Shown here: positions 1 to 8,832 of the stretch, piece by piece
Position numbering within the stretch: position 1 is the stretch's first letter
Layout of the letters: every line of letters starts with the position of its first letter
Origin: an uncultured Kineosporia sp.
Lineage (GTDB): Bacteria; Actinomycetota; Actinomycetes; Actinomycetales; Kineosporiaceae
Reading direction: 5' to 3'
NCBI GenBank assembly: GCA_937859855.1
Contig: CALMAR010000457.1
Location: 1-22,394, forward strand
DNA: 22,394 nt
The notes under the pieces: generated by a model
The model's input: only the letters and a program-made list of their open reading frames with translations
Told to the model about the DNA's origin: nothing
Databases searched by the model: none
Made by a program: the position numbers and the translations under genes

Positions 1-2
1 CC

Positions 3-101
3 CTGTGGCCGCCCAGCCGGTTCGGCTCGTCGTTCCATCCCAATGCCGCCGGCATGCACGCGGTATCGCAGGCCGTTCTGACACGACTCGCGGAGGTGTG
101 A
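3..101 (+). CDS. C-terminal end of a probable SGNH/GDSL-type hydrolase (partial)
   Basis: Only the last 32 codons and a TGA stop are in the window; the gene begins upstream. The peptide contains SFHPNAAGMHAVSQAVL. This resembles block V at the C-terminus of SGNH/GDSL esterases, where the His of a HPN(A)xG segment is the catalytic base and a short helix ends the fold. That assignment rests on one motif, so it is tentative. The gene is convergent with the SDR gene whose stop lies at 130, leaving under 30 bp between them and no clear terminator hairpin. Confidence 0.5.
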   Translation: MWPPSRFGSSFHPNAAGMHAVSQAVLTRLAEV

Positions 102-129
102 GACCGTGAAACCGCCCGGGTTCCTTCGA

Positions 130-876
130 TCAGCGGCCGGGCAGGTTCTTCAGCGCACCCGACCGGCGTTCGACCAGTTGGGCGTAGGTGCCGTCGCGCT
201 CGGCCCAGCGGTGCTCACGGACCGCCTGGACGAGGATTTCGTCGGGCGTCGGCGTCGTGGCCAGCAGTTCGAGCGTCTCGTCGAGGTAGGCGTCCAGGTC
301 GAGTGCCGCGGGGTTGAGCTGCTTGTGCTCGGGCGTGGTCGCGACGGCGGGCGGGACGATCTCGGTGACCTCGACACCGGTGCCGGCCAGTTGTGCACGC
401 AGCGATTCGGTGTAGGCGTGCACGGCCGCTTTTGACGCGCCGTAGCTGGGCATCAGCGGGAACGGCAGGAAGGCGATGCCCGAGCTCACGGTCACGATCG
501 TCCCGCCGCCACGGTTGATCAGGTGCGGGGTGAACGCGTCGATCACGCGGATCGTCCCGAGCAGGTTCGTTGCGATGGTGGCTTCGGCGTCGCCGATGTG
601 TGCGGGGTCGCGCAGGTCTTCCGGCAGCATCACCCCGGACATGGTGACGACTGTGTCCAGGTCGGGATGTTGGGCGAGCACCTTGTCGCGGGCGGTGAGG
701 ATCGAGGCCGGGTCGGTGACGTCGATCGTGACCGTGTCGATGCCGCCGTCCGACGGCCGGGCACCGCGACCGCCGACGATGACGGAGTTGCCGGAGCCGA
801 CCAGGCGTCGGGCCAGGCCCCGGCCGATGCCGGAAGTGCCGCCCGCGATGAACACGATTCGGTCGGTCAGTTTCAT
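130..876 (-). CDS. SDR family NAD(P)-dependent oxidoreductase
   Basis: This is a 248-residue classical short-chain dehydrogenase/reductase. The Rossmann glycine motif GGTSGIG is at residues 12-18, catalytic Ser near 131-132, and the YxxxK pair at Tyr145/Lys149 (SYGASKAAV). The usual NAG motif reads MSG at 79-81. Arg37 after strand 2 suggests NADP(H), which is inference. I chose ATG 876 because a strong GGAGGAAGG ribosome-binding site lies just upstream and the next residues are the canonical MKLTDRIVFIAGG; an upstream in-frame start at 948 would run through the promoter region. The overall look is that of DltE-like SDRs. It is divergent from an MmyB-type XRE regulator at 1005, a common actinobacterial pairing in which the regulator controls the SDR. 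The substrate cannot be read from the sequence. Confidence 0.9.
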   Translation of the reverse strand: MKLTDRIVFIAGGTSGIGRGLARRLVGSGNSVIVGGRGARPSDGGIDTVTIDVTDPASILTARDKVLAQHPDLDTVVTMSGVMLPEDLRDPAHIGDAEATIATNLLGTIRVIDAFTPHLINRGGGTIVTVSSGIAFLPFPLMPSYGASKAAVHAYTESLRAQLAGTGVEVTEIVPPAVATTPEHKQLNPAALDLDAYLDETLELLATTPTPDEILVQAVREHRWAERDGTYAQLVERRSGALKNLPGR

Positions 877-936
877 GTCGTCCTTCCTCCCAGTTGTCGG
901 TGCCGCCAGCGTGAGGTTTCCCGGACGCCCGAAGTA

Positions 937-968
937 GGGCCCTGCCAAGCCTTGGAGTGCCAGGGCCC
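937..968. promoter_or_regulatory. Nested inverted repeat between SDR and XRE regulator, candidate operator
   Basis: The arms GGGCCCTG (937-944) and CAGGGCCC (961-968) are perfect 8-bp inverted repeats. They enclose a second small palindrome, CCAAGCCTTGG (945-955). The element lies between the divergent starts at 876 and 1005, where both promoters must sit. I infer that it is the binding site of the adjacent MmyB-type regulator. No other feature explains it. Confidence 0.55.
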
Positions 969-991
969 CCTTTGCTGACGACGAGCGCCGT

Positions 992-997
992 TACTGT
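992..997 (+). promoter_or_regulatory. Candidate -10 box for a leaderless transcript of the XRE regulator
   Basis: TACTGT fits the actinobacterial TANNNT -10 consensus and ends seven bases before the ATG at 1005. No Shine-Dalgarno sequence precedes that ATG. The spacing is what is expected when transcription starts at the A of the start codon, so a leaderless mRNA is likely. Confidence 0.45.
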
Positions 998-1004
998 TTG
1001 ACCG

Positions 1005-1877
1005 ATGAGCGGCGACGCAGCGGCCAGCAACGCGCTGGGGGAGTACCTGCGTGCTCGGCGAGCCCTGGTGACGCCTGAGCAGGCCGGCATCCCGGTGGGT
1101 GCGAACCGGCGGGTCTCGGGCTTGCGTCGGGAGGAAGTCGCTCTGCTGGCGGGCATCAGCGCCGACTACTATTTGCGCCTGGAGCGAGGCCGGGACAGGA
1201 ATCCATCGGCTCAGGTCCTTCAGGCGCTGGCTCGCGTTCTTCGCTTGGACGACGTCGAGGCCGACTATCTGCTGGCCGTGGCCACGCCGAAACCCCGCCC
1301 GCGCCGACGAGTTCGCGCCGAACGCGTACCCGCCCGCCTGCACGATCTGCTCGCCGCGGTGAACGTCCCGGCTTTCGTCGAAGGCCGCTACTTCGACGTG
1401 CTGGGCGCCAATGCCCTCGCCCAGGCGCTTTCACCCAGGCTCGTCGTCGGCCACAACCGGCTGCGAGATCTGGTGCTGGACCCGGAGGAACGCGAGTTCC
1501 AGCATGACTGGGAACGAGCCGTCGACGATTTCATTGCGGCGTTCCGCTTGTCCATCGGCTACGACGAGCACGATGTTCGGGCAATCGAACTCGTGGGTCA
1601 GCTGTCACTGGCCAGTGAACGATTCCGCTCGCGGTGGGCACGCCACGACATTCGACAGCTGCGTGGTGACACCGCGGTCTTCACCCACCCCGTGGTGGGC
1701 CGGCTGACGCTGCACCGCGACAAGCTGCCCGTCGAGGGGGTGACTCTGGTGCTCTACTACGCCGAGCCCCGCAGCGCCTCCGCCGACAAGCTGAGCCTAC
1801 TTGCCTCCCTCCACGCCGATGTCGCCTCGGGCGACGCAGCCAGCGCCGACGGAGCGGCCGACCGCCAACTGTCGTGA
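1005..1877 (+). CDS. XRE-family regulator with MmyB-like ligand-binding domain
   Basis: This is a 290-residue regulator. An N-terminal helix-turn-helix lies at about residues 35-66 and contains GLRREEVALLAGISADYYLR and LERGRDRNPS, the signature of the MmyB/XRE group. Residues about 105-275 match the MmyB-like ligand-binding domain in length and pattern (VPAFVEGRYFDVLGANALA near its start, LTLHRDKLPVEG near its end). The family binds small hydrophobic ligands, and its members usually repress a neighbouring redox enzyme. The gene is divergent from the SDR at 876 with a palindrome between them, so autoregulation plus control of the SDR is the natural inference. The last 20 residues are Ala/Asp-rich and probably disordered. 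Confidence 0.9.
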   Translation: MSGDAAASNALGEYLRARRALVTPEQAGIPVGANRRVSGLRREEVALLAGISADYYLRLERGRDRNPSAQVLQALARVLRLDDVEADYLLAVATPKPRPRRRVRAERVPARLHDLLAAVNVPAFVEGRYFDVLGANALAQALSPRLVVGHNRLRDLVLDPEEREFQHDWERAVDDFIAAFRLSIGYDEHDVRAIELVGQLSLASERFRSRWARHDIRQLRGDTAVFTHPVVGRLTLHRDKLPVEGVTLVLYYAEPRSASADKLSLLASLHADVASGDAASADGAADRQLS

Positions 1878-2016
1878 GCGCTCGGCGCAGTGTCGAAGGC
1901 ACGGTCGACGCACGAAGCGGACCCGATCCGACATGCGTTGCCGACGGCTGACCGGTCTGCCCTATGAGCCCCCCGGCGCCCTGTGGTTCGGTGGCAGTTG
2001 CCGAGGTCCGGGTTGA

Positions 2017-4041
2017 TCAGGTCTGCTCGTCGTGGTGGTGGACGGCGTTGCGCCCGGCGGTGCGTTCCAGGGTGATCCGATCGATCTCGGCGTAGGGCTT
2101 GCCGGTCCCGGGCAGTGCGTCGGCGAGGGTGCGGATGGTGAAGGTGGTGGCGGCGCCGTGCCGAGCGGGGACGACGTCGACGGCGATGAAGGCGTAGTCG
2201 TCGTAGCGGACCTGGGACCACTCCACCTCCTCGGGGACCTTGGTCCCGGCGGGGTACCCGGCGGCGGTGACCGCAGTACCGTCTTTCGACCAGACGTAAC
2301 TGTTGACGACGTTCTCGGTGTTGTTCTCGATCGTGTTGGCACCGCCGGGCGGGGGGTAGCCGCGGTAGCGCTGGCCTTCGGGCAGCAGCTGCGGCCCGGT
2401 CGGGACGGTCCCGGGTGGCGCGGGGGCGCTGGCGCTGGGAGCGGGTCGGAACGGGTAGCGGGGGCGGCCGCCGGATCCGACACAGAGGTAGGTGACGCCG
2501 TCCTCGGCCGGGTGGATGGTGGAGCCGTCAGGTGCGGTACGGGTGGGCTTGCCGTTCTTGATCGGGTCGGTCCGCTCCAGGAGGTGGTTGTGCCCCTGGA
2601 CGACCAGGTCGACCTGGTATTTCGTGAACAGCGGGTCCAGGGCGTCGCGCAGTCCGCCGTCGGAGGCGTGGTTGTTCGTGGTGGAGTAGGCACAGTGGTG
2701 GAAGAAGGTCACGACGAAGTCGATCCCGGCGGCCTCGCCCGGATGAGTGCGCCAATGCCTGAGAGTGCGCTCCAGCCAGGCCAGTTGAGCGCCGTCGGAG
2801 TATCCGGTGTTGGTCTGGATCTCCGCAGACAGGTCGTTGGCGTCCACGGAGATCACGCCCACGTTGGCGTAGACGAAGCTGTACACCGACGGGCAGGTCT
2901 TCGGCCCGTTCCCCGGCAGGTCGAGACGCTTGGCGTGCCCCCCGTATCCGTGGCTGGGGCTGTCGCCGAGGAACTCCGTGTTCCCGTAGAGCGGTTCCAT
3001 GTCGTGGTTGCCGGTGGCGAACATCCACGGTGAGAACGCCGCCTGGGGCTCGATCTGATTCAGGAACACGTCCCACACGTAGGGGTTGTACAGGTTCTTC
3101 GCGGGTGCCGCGCCGGCGGTCAACGCCGTCGAGTCGTCCGCAGGCAGGCCGGTGCCGCTGGGGTCGGCGTAGCAGATGTCACCGGCCAGCAGTGTGAAGA
3201 CCGGCCGCTGGGTGGCCATCAGCGCGGTCTGGGTCGCGGCCGGCGTCGGATCGGTCCCGCCGGTCCCGGCGACCGGGTCGGTCGGGGAGTAGTAGTTGTC
3301 GTCGAAGACACCTTTCGGCCACGTACCCCCGGCAGCCGTGACGGCAGCCGGGTCCTGGCCCCAGGCGTAGCGCGGGTCGGTCGGCGCGGCGTTGGTGCCG
3401 ACGTCGGCGAACGCGGTGAAGGTGAACGGCTCCGGCACCCGCCCCAGCAGGATGTGTCGGCGCTCCGGGGCGGTGGTGAAGTAGGCGTCCCCGGTCAGGG
3501 TGCCGTCGCTGAGCCGCACCCGGTAGTGGTAGACGGTGCTGGGTCGCAGGTGGTTCAACCGGGCCTTGAGGTAGAACTGGCTGCCGACCGGGCCGCCCGG
3601 GATGGCGTACTGACCGACCAGGTGCTGGATGTCGGCCTCGTACCGGTGGCCGTACTGGCCCGGGCTCTGACCGACCTCCACGTGCGCGCGCAGCCGCTTC
3701 GGCAGCACTCCGGTCCGGCTGACCAACTGCGCGGTCACCGCCATCGCCGTCGAGCTGGCACCGTCCCCGTCGGGCACGAACGACAGGTGCCTTCCCGACA
3801 CCACGACCCCGGCCGGACCGACCGTCCCACCACCGGCCGCGAACGCGGCGTCGGCCAGTCGGAACTCGGCGGCGGCTATGCCGGCCATGCCGGCAGCGAC
3901 ACCCTTCAATGCCCAGCGTCTGCTGACCGGCTGGCGGGCCAACAGGCCAGCGTTCCACTCGGTGTACTCGTCGACGGTCAACGGGTGTGAGGCGTTCCGA
4001 ACGCGGCTGGTGGGCACGACGTAAGGACGCCATTCCGACAT
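2017..4041 (-). CDS. Tat-exported purple-acid-phosphatase-like metallophosphoesterase
   Basis: This secreted phosphoesterase has 674 residues. A twin-arginine motif (SRRWALKG, Arg41-Arg42) precedes an Ala-rich hydrophobic stretch, so Tat export is likely. Residues about 75-190 form the fibronectin-like N-terminal domain of purple acid phosphatases (STVYHYRVRLSDG, DAYFTT). The metallophosphoesterase core follows, with metal ligands in order: ADVGT near 213, AGDICYAD near 288, ATGNHD at 342-347, HH at 448-449 and QGHNH at 482-486. It likely hydrolyses phosphomonoesters or diesters outside the cell. I prefer ATG 4041; a TTG at 4080 would add 13 residues, and neither has a strong ribosome-binding site. 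The protein is longer than simple PAPs because of a Pro/Ala-rich insertion near 535-575. It is divergent from a membrane-protein gene, with about 256 bp between starts. Confidence 0.88.
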   Translation of the reverse strand: MSEWRPYVVPTSRVRNASHPLTVDEYTEWNAGLLARQPVSRRWALKGVAAGMAGIAAAEFRLADAAFAAGGGTVGPAGVVVSGRHLSFVPDGDGASSTAMAVTAQLVSRTGVLPKRLRAHVEVGQSPGQYGHRYEADIQHLVGQYAIPGGPVGSQFYLKARLNHLRPSTVYHYRVRLSDGTLTGDAYFTTAPERRHILLGRVPEPFTFTAFADVGTNAAPTDPRYAWGQDPAAVTAAGGTWPKGVFDDNYYSPTDPVAGTGGTDPTPAATQTALMATQRPVFTLLAGDICYADPSGTGLPADDSTALTAGAAPAKNLYNPYVWDVFLNQIEPQAAFSPWMFATGNHDMEPLYGNTEFLGDSPSHGYGGHAKRLDLPGNGPKTCPSVYSFVYANVGVISVDANDLSAEIQTNTGYSDGAQLAWLERTLRHWRTHPGEAAGIDFVVTFFHHCAYSTTNNHASDGGLRDALDPLFTKYQVDLVVQGHNHLLERTDPIKNGKPTRTAPDGSTIHPAEDGVTYLCVGSGGRPRYPFRPAPSASAPAPPGTVPTGPQLLPEGQRYRGYPPPGGANTIENNTENVVNSYVWSKDGTAVTAAGYPAGTKVPEEVEWSQVRYDDYAFIAVDVVPARHGAATTFTIRTLADALPGTGKPYAEIDRITLERTAGRNAVHHHDEQT

Positions 4042-4297
4042 GTCCGTCAGGTAACGGACAGCGATCCAAACCCCGAACAATCGGAATGAGAGTCCTCGAC
4101 GATCGATCAGGAAACCAGCATCTCGTCAGCGAGCGTCATCCAGTCGTCGACCCGCACGACGTCGGGATCGCACCACGGGCCGGGGGCCTGGATGGGTGTG
4201 GGCACCCACATGGAACCCGGGGTGCACTCCGATGTCGGAGGACCTCGCCGTTCCTATCGTCGGATCACGTTCAGTACCGACGATTTGGGGAGTCACG

Positions 4298-4945
4298 ATG
4301 AGAACAACTTCCGTCCGCGCCGGCGGGTTCAGCCTGCTCCTCGGCGCCCTGCTCGCCCTCTCGCCGCTGTCGCCCGGCAAGGACGCGACCCTGGCCCTCG
4401 ACCGAACCTGGGCTCTCGGGCACTACATCGATCTGGCGTCCTACCTCTTCCTGCTTCTCGGCCTGCCCGCCGTGCTGGCCTCGATGACGGGAAACCGCGA
4501 GTCGGCGTCCTGGGTCACCAGGTGCGGCCTGATCGGTTACGCCGCCTTCAGCACGCGGCTCGCCCTGTCCGTGGGCAGCCATCTCTACGAGGCCCGGGTA
4601 GTGCCGCTGCTGGCCGCCAGGCCCGGGACGGCGTCGGCACTGAGCCCCGACGGCGCCCTCTACTCGCTGTTCGGCTCCAGGCCCACCAACATCGTGTGGG
4701 TGGGCGCGCTGACGCTCGGATGCCTGCCCTTCGCTGCTGCCCTGTGGCTCGCGGCGCGGACGACCCGGTGGGCCGCAGCCTTGGTCGCCCTGGGACTCGT
4801 GATCGCCGTGGTGATCCCCCCGGTCGGTATCGTGATCTTCAGTCTCACCCTGGGATGGCTCGGCGCCAGGCTGGTGGTCCACGCCGACGTCGCGGCACCG
4901 ATCCGGCGCCGCGCCGGTGACGTCCCGATGGCGAGCCGGGCCTGA
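4298..4945 (+). CDS. Small integral membrane protein of unknown function
   Basis: I do not recognise this 215-residue protein. ATG 4298 is preferred because GGGGAG (4287-4292) sits at good spacing and the peptide then starts with a typical membrane N-terminus (MRTTSVRAGG). Hydrophobic segments lie at about 10-26, 40-62, 78-95, 132-153 and 157-190, the last probably two helices. That gives five or six TM segments with a short Arg-rich cytoplasmic tail (PIRRRAG). A polar loop at about 97-130 separates the halves. No catalytic or transport signature is visible. It converges with the GGDEF-EAL gene ending at 5025. Confidence 0.75.
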   Translation: MRTTSVRAGGFSLLLGALLALSPLSPGKDATLALDRTWALGHYIDLASYLFLLLGLPAVLASMTGNRESASWVTRCGLIGYAAFSTRLALSVGSHLYEARVVPLLAARPGTASALSPDGALYSLFGSRPTNIVWVGALTLGCLPFAAALWLAARTTRWAAALVALGLVIAVVIPPVGIVIFSLTLGWLGARLVVHADVAAPIRRRAGDVPMASRA

Positions 4946-4974
4946 TACCAGCGACCGAGGGCGTGCCACCCGTC

Positions 4975-4996
4975 GTGCCGGTGGCCTCGACGGCAC
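4975..4996. terminator. Weak hairpin between convergent genes
   Basis: GTGCCG (4975-4980) pairs with CGGCAC (4991-4996) across a 10-base loop. It lies between the stop of the membrane protein at 4945 and the stop of the GGDEF-EAL gene at 5025. There is no T-tract, so a terminator role is only suggested by position. Confidence 0.25.
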
Positions 4997-5024
4997 CAGT
5001 CCGTCCCACGAACGGCTGCACGGT

Positions 5025-7277
5025 CTATTCGGCAGACACGATCGTTTTTCGGGTGGTTCGGGGTGAGGGGAGCGCGTCCGTGGTGGTGACTGGGGCCGTG
5101 TCGTCGGACCCGAGGTAACTGTCTGCGTAGGTGTCCCCCGGCAGCGGGCGGGAGAACAGATAGCCCTGGCCCCGTCCGATTCCCAGTTCGAGCAGGCGGT
5201 CGCGCTGGTGAGTGGTCTCCACGCCTTCGGCCAGGATCTCAAGGTCGAGAGCGACGGCCATTGCTTTCACCCCGGCCAGCAACTGGCCTCCTCCGTCGTC
5301 GAGTGAGGTCACCACCGAGCGGTCGAGTTTGATGACCTGGATGGGGAAGCGGTGAAGGTATTCCAGGGAGGTGTACCCGGTCCCGTAGTCGTCGAGGTAG
5401 ACGCCGACGCCGGCAGCGTGGAGCTGATGAAGGGTGTGTTGAGCCGGGCTGTCTCGGGATACGTGGTGGTGCTCGGTTATCTCGACGTGAAGTTGAGAGG
5501 TGGGTAGTCCAGCGATGGAAAGAGCGGTCAGGATGCGCTGCGCCAACTGGGGGTCTTCCAGGCTGTCGCGGGTGAGGTTGACGCTGACCGGCAGCGCACG
5601 GCGGTCCTCTTCTCGCCACCGGACCAACTGCTCGATGACGCTGCTCAGCACGGCCCAGTCCAGGTCCGAGTCGAGGTTGTTGTTGCTGACCAATGCCAGG
5701 AACGAGTCGGGAGCCAGCAACCCCAACCGTGGGTGGCGCCATCGGACGAGGGCCTCGGCGCCGATCACCTGGGCGGAGCGCAGGTCGACGAGGGGCTGGT
5801 AATGGATCTCCAGGTGTCCGACGTCGCGGTTGTCGCTACCCAGCAGTTGCCTGATTTCGCTGCTGAGGGTGAACCGGCGGGCGACCTCCACCCGCATGGC
5901 CGGGTCGAAGTCCAGGGCTCTGGTGCCGCCGGCTGCCTTCGCCGCGTACATCGCCACGTCTGCCTGCGTGAGCAGGTCCGTCAGCGACGTCCCGTCTCGC
6001 GAGTGCGCGATGCCGATGCTCGCGCCGGCCTTCAGCGCGAGGCCGTCGACCAGGAACGGCGCCTGCAGCGAGTGCAGAAACCGGTCGGCCAGGCCGTGCG
6101 CATCGCTGCCTTCGGTGAGGACGACGAACTCGTCACCACCGAGGCGTGCGACCAGACCGGACTCACCGATGGTGCCGAGCAGCCGGTCACGCAGCAGGAG
6201 AAGCACGGCGTCACCGATGTCGTGACCGTGGGTGTCGTTGATCTGCTTGAACTCGTCCACGTCGATGAGCAGCAGACTTCGCTCCGCGGCCGGTGAGAGA
6301 TCGTCGAACGCCCTGGCCAGGCCGCGCCGGTTGGCCAGGTCCGTCAACGGGTCGTGCTCGGCCAGGTGTTCGCTGGAACGCAGGGCCGCGCTGGCTCGAA
6401 GCAAACACAGGGCGGCCACGATCGCACCCGCCGACGGTACTGCCCATGCCGGCAGGGGCGGGGCCCCGCTGAGGGCAGCCACCCAGCTGACGGCGGAAGG
6501 AACGAGCACCAGCGGCAGCAGGCCGAGTAGAGCAGTCGAAGCGGGGCGCCGCTGGGAGAACGTCTTGATGCTGAATGCTTCGGTCATGGACGGGTGCAGC
6601 GCGGCGACGGCGAACAGCAACATGCCGGCCACGCCCAGGCTCTCGCTCGGATCGCCCGGCAAACCCAGCCGCCTGCCGTGAACCGCTGAGTTCAGGTCAT
6701 AGGCGATGGCCACGAAAGCCGCCACGAGCACCAGAACAGAACTGGGGCCGAGCCTGCGACGGGAGACCGCGTATCGGACCAGCATCCCCAGCAGCGCCAC
6801 ATCCACACTGGCCACGATGATCGCTGTGGGGCCGGCACTGTCGGCGCTCTTGGCCGTGACGATCTGAACCCCGACGACGGCGAGCACGGTGCTGATGATG
6901 ATGAAGTCCAGAACCGTGGCCAGCGATCGCGCAGTCGATGGAGTCGTCGACCTGGGCCCGGAGAGCACGGCATGGACCAGGACACCTGCGGCGATCGACT
7001 GACCCGCCCAGACACCCGCCACCGCGACCGGTGAGATGTAGCCCTGCAGCGACACGAGGCAGACGCTGCCCGACCAGATGCACAGCATCAACGCCAGGGA
7101 CGGCCACGACGCCGTACCGGGACGATGGACCATGACCCCGACGAGGACCAGCACGGCGGCGGCGACCGAGGAGGCGGCGGTTATCGGTGATCGCAGATCG
7201 CGGTCAACCGCCATCACCCCGACCAGAACGACGATCCCCGCAAGCAAAATCCAGGCCGACCGCGCGCTGTTCACCAT
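5025..7277 (-). CDS. Membrane-anchored GGDEF-EAL c-di-GMP turnover protein
   Basis: This protein has 750 residues from ATG 7277. Residues about 5-300 hold around ten hydrophobic segments, a MASE-like membrane sensor. The diguanylate cyclase domain follows (HDPLTDLANRRG near 308; intact GGDEF at 380-384). The phosphodiesterase domain has an intact EALVRW at 508-513, NLTRDS near 567, EITE near 599, DDYGTGY at 629-635, KLDRS near 650, AEGVET at 683-688 and GQGYLFSRP near 703. All metal-binding and catalytic signatures of an active EAL domain are present. The inhibitory RxxD site expected nine residues before GGDEF reads GESG, so product inhibition of the cyclase is probably absent. The start is uncertain: no strong ribosome-binding site precedes 7277, and an upstream in-frame start at 7391 would add 38 non-hydrophobic residues. 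It has no operon partners. Confidence 0.9.
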   Translation of the reverse strand: MVNSARSAWILLAGIVVLVGVMAVDRDLRSPITAASSVAAAVLVLVGVMVHRPGTASWPSLALMLCIWSGSVCLVSLQGYISPVAVAGVWAGQSIAAGVLVHAVLSGPRSTTPSTARSLATVLDFIIISTVLAVVGVQIVTAKSADSAGPTAIIVASVDVALLGMLVRYAVSRRRLGPSSVLVLVAAFVAIAYDLNSAVHGRRLGLPGDPSESLGVAGMLLFAVAALHPSMTEAFSIKTFSQRRPASTALLGLLPLVLVPSAVSWVAALSGAPPLPAWAVPSAGAIVAALCLLRASAALRSSEHLAEHDPLTDLANRRGLARAFDDLSPAAERSLLLIDVDEFKQINDTHGHDIGDAVLLLLRDRLLGTIGESGLVARLGGDEFVVLTEGSDAHGLADRFLHSLQAPFLVDGLALKAGASIGIAHSRDGTSLTDLLTQADVAMYAAKAAGGTRALDFDPAMRVEVARRFTLSSEIRQLLGSDNRDVGHLEIHYQPLVDLRSAQVIGAEALVRWRHPRLGLLAPDSFLALVSNNNLDSDLDWAVLSSVIEQLVRWREEDRRALPVSVNLTRDSLEDPQLAQRILTALSIAGLPTSQLHVEITEHHHVSRDSPAQHTLHQLHAAGVGVYLDDYGTGYTSLEYLHRFPIQVIKLDRSVVTSLDDGGGQLLAGVKAMAVALDLEILAEGVETTHQRDRLLELGIGRGQGYLFSRPLPGDTYADSYLGSDDTAPVTTTDALPSPRTTRKTIVSAE

Positions 7278-7550
7278 GCGGCCGTGGGACACGTCTTCGC
7301 TTCGGTGCCTGCGGCAGCGGACTTGAAGGGACTGCCAGGAACTTTGTGGGTCGGCGCTGGCGTGATCTCCACGGCTGGCGGCCGCTCCCACGTCGCCGCA
7401 GACTGCTGGCCGGCTGCGACGCCTGCCCGGATACGGGAATTGCGGGCATTGTCAACTGATTTAGTCTAGAACTCGGCGCTATGCCCATCCGAGCACTATT
7501 TCGACCGCTGGCAAGTGACTGGTGGAGGAGCGCGGCCTACGGTCTGAGGC

Positions 7551-7847
7551 ATGGCAGGTTTCGCGGTTCGCAGGCTTCACGGTCCGAGCTGGGATGCCAC
7601 CCGCGGTGTCCGCGAGCAGCGAGATTGGGATGCACATGCCACGTTCATGGACGGGCTCGTCGAGAACGGCTTCGTCGTCCTCGGTGGTCCTGTCCCTGAC
7701 GGGGCCTTGCTGTTGGTCGAGGCGCGAGACGAGCGGGAGATCCGTAGCCGCCTGAGCCACGACCCGTGGGTTCGGTCCGGGCTGCTCACGACGGGGAGAA
7801 TCGAGGCGTGGCAGATCTGGCTGGACGCCCGACGGATGGACACATGA
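7551..7847 (+). CDS. YciI-like (YCII domain) protein
   Basis: This is a 98-residue protein with the YciI pattern. It has an N-terminal strand, then a helix carrying WDAHATFMDGLVENG. The strand VLGGPVPDGALLLVEA follows, then DERE and the DPW segment (SHDPWVRSGLL), whose Asp lines the putative active site in the family. A GRIEAWQIW strand ends the fold. YciI-like proteins are ferredoxin-fold enzymes or binding proteins, mostly of unknown substrate. The ATG is preceded only by a weak CTGAGG. The gene stands alone between the divergent GGDEF-EAL gene and an SDR. Confidence 0.8.
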   Translation: MAGFAVRRLHGPSWDATRGVREQRDWDAHATFMDGLVENGFVVLGGPVPDGALLLVEARDEREIRSRLSHDPWVRSGLLTTGRIEAWQIWLDARRMDT

Positions 7848-7878
7848 CGGTGCTCGGTGCGACGCAGTCCTCTGCAAC

Positions 7879-7899
7879 GGGCAGCTGACGTGCCTGCCC
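7879..7899. terminator. Short hairpin after the YciI-like gene
   Basis: GGGCAG (7879-7884) pairs with CTGCCC (7894-7899) across nine bases, about 30 bp after the stop at 7847. No T-tract follows. The rest of the gap up to 8121 shows no convincing gene. Confidence 0.3.
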
Positions 7900-8121
7900 C
7901 GACGCGGCAGTAGCGTGCGAATGCACGCCCAGCGGCAGATCCGATCCCGGGAGCCCGGGCTTCTGCGGGCGGGTGAGGTGACCGTCGACGAGGCGCCGGC
8001 GGTGTCGACCCACAAGGGCACGCGATGGCGAAGGCAGGAAGCAGCGACCCGAGCGTGAAGGGCGGTCTCAGGTGGTGAATTCGAAGCGGCGCTGTCAGAG
8101 GTAGGCGGCATGATCCGCTGA

Positions 8122-8832
8122 ATGCGCATGAACGTTGCCGTCACCGGTGGTGCTTCGGGGCTCGGCCGTGTGGTCGCGGGCACCTTGCTCGACCGCGGAC
8201 GATCCGTGGTCCTCCTCGATCGAGACGAGGAACAAGCACGCGAAGCGGCCGGAGAGCTCGCCGGCCGGCACGGTGAGCACGTAAGCGTGATCGTCGCGGA
8301 TCTCGGCATCCTCGAGGGAATCAACGACGCAGCCGACCAATTGACCGAACAGGGTCAGGTGGGCGCGCTGGTGAACAATGCCGGTGGCTGGCTTTCAGGT
8401 AACCAGTACCCCGAAGCTCGACCGGAGACGTGGCTGTCGGCCGTCACGCTCAACCTTCTCGCGCCGATGCTCCTGACGCAGCGACTGTGGCCGATCCTGA
8501 GCGCCGCGTCCGGTGCGGTCGTGAACATCGGGTCCAGCGGAGGTCTCGGTGACGCCGCCTATGGATCGCCGGAGTACGGCGCTGCCAAGGCCGGGATCCG
8601 GCGCTTCACGGCCAGCCTCGGCTCGCGCTCGGATGTCCGCGTGATGGCTGTCATCCCTGGCTGGATCGGCCTGGATCGCGCCCACGACGAGTGGGATGCA
8701 CTCACACCCGATCAGCAGCGGGACGTCGGGCCCTTGATTCCGCCGCAGGAGGTCGCGGACGTGGTCGCGACACTGCTTGATCACGGGCGCCCCGGCGAAA
8801 TCGTCGAGGTCCTGGGTAAGGGCCGGCAGTGA
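8122..8832 (+). CDS. SDR family oxidoreductase
   Basis: This is a 236-residue classical SDR. TGGASGLG is at 8-15, an Asp at the end of strand 2 (LLDRD, Asp33) suggests NAD(H) over NADP(H), and Asp60 sits in VADLG. NNAG is at 85-88, the catalytic serine is near 138-139 (NIGSSGG), and Tyr152/Lys156 form the YxxxK pair (EYGAAKAG). PGWIG at 179-183 occupies the substrate-loop start. It is slightly short for the family (usually about 250) because the substrate loop is small. ATG 8122 and ATG 8128 are both possible; neither has a clear ribosome-binding site. The substrate is unknown. A hairpin overlaps its stop codon. Confidence 0.88.
   Translation: MRMNVAVTGGASGLGRVVAGTLLDRGRSVVLLDRDEEQAREAAGELAGRHGEHVSVIVADLGILEGINDAADQLTEQGQVGALVNNAGGWLSGNQYPEARPETWLSAVTLNLLAPMLLTQRLWPILSAASGAVVNIGSSGGLGDAAYGSPEYGAAKAGIRRFTASLGSRSDVRVMAVIPGWIGLDRAHDEWDALTPDQQRDVGPLIPPQEVADVVATLLDHGRPGEIVEVLGKGRQ

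Noticed and set aside
215..1156. Long minus-strand open frame of 313 codons
   Set aside because: It overlaps the SDR gene in another frame and the divergent promoter, and is Arg/Pro/His-rich with no motif: a GC-rich shadow frame.
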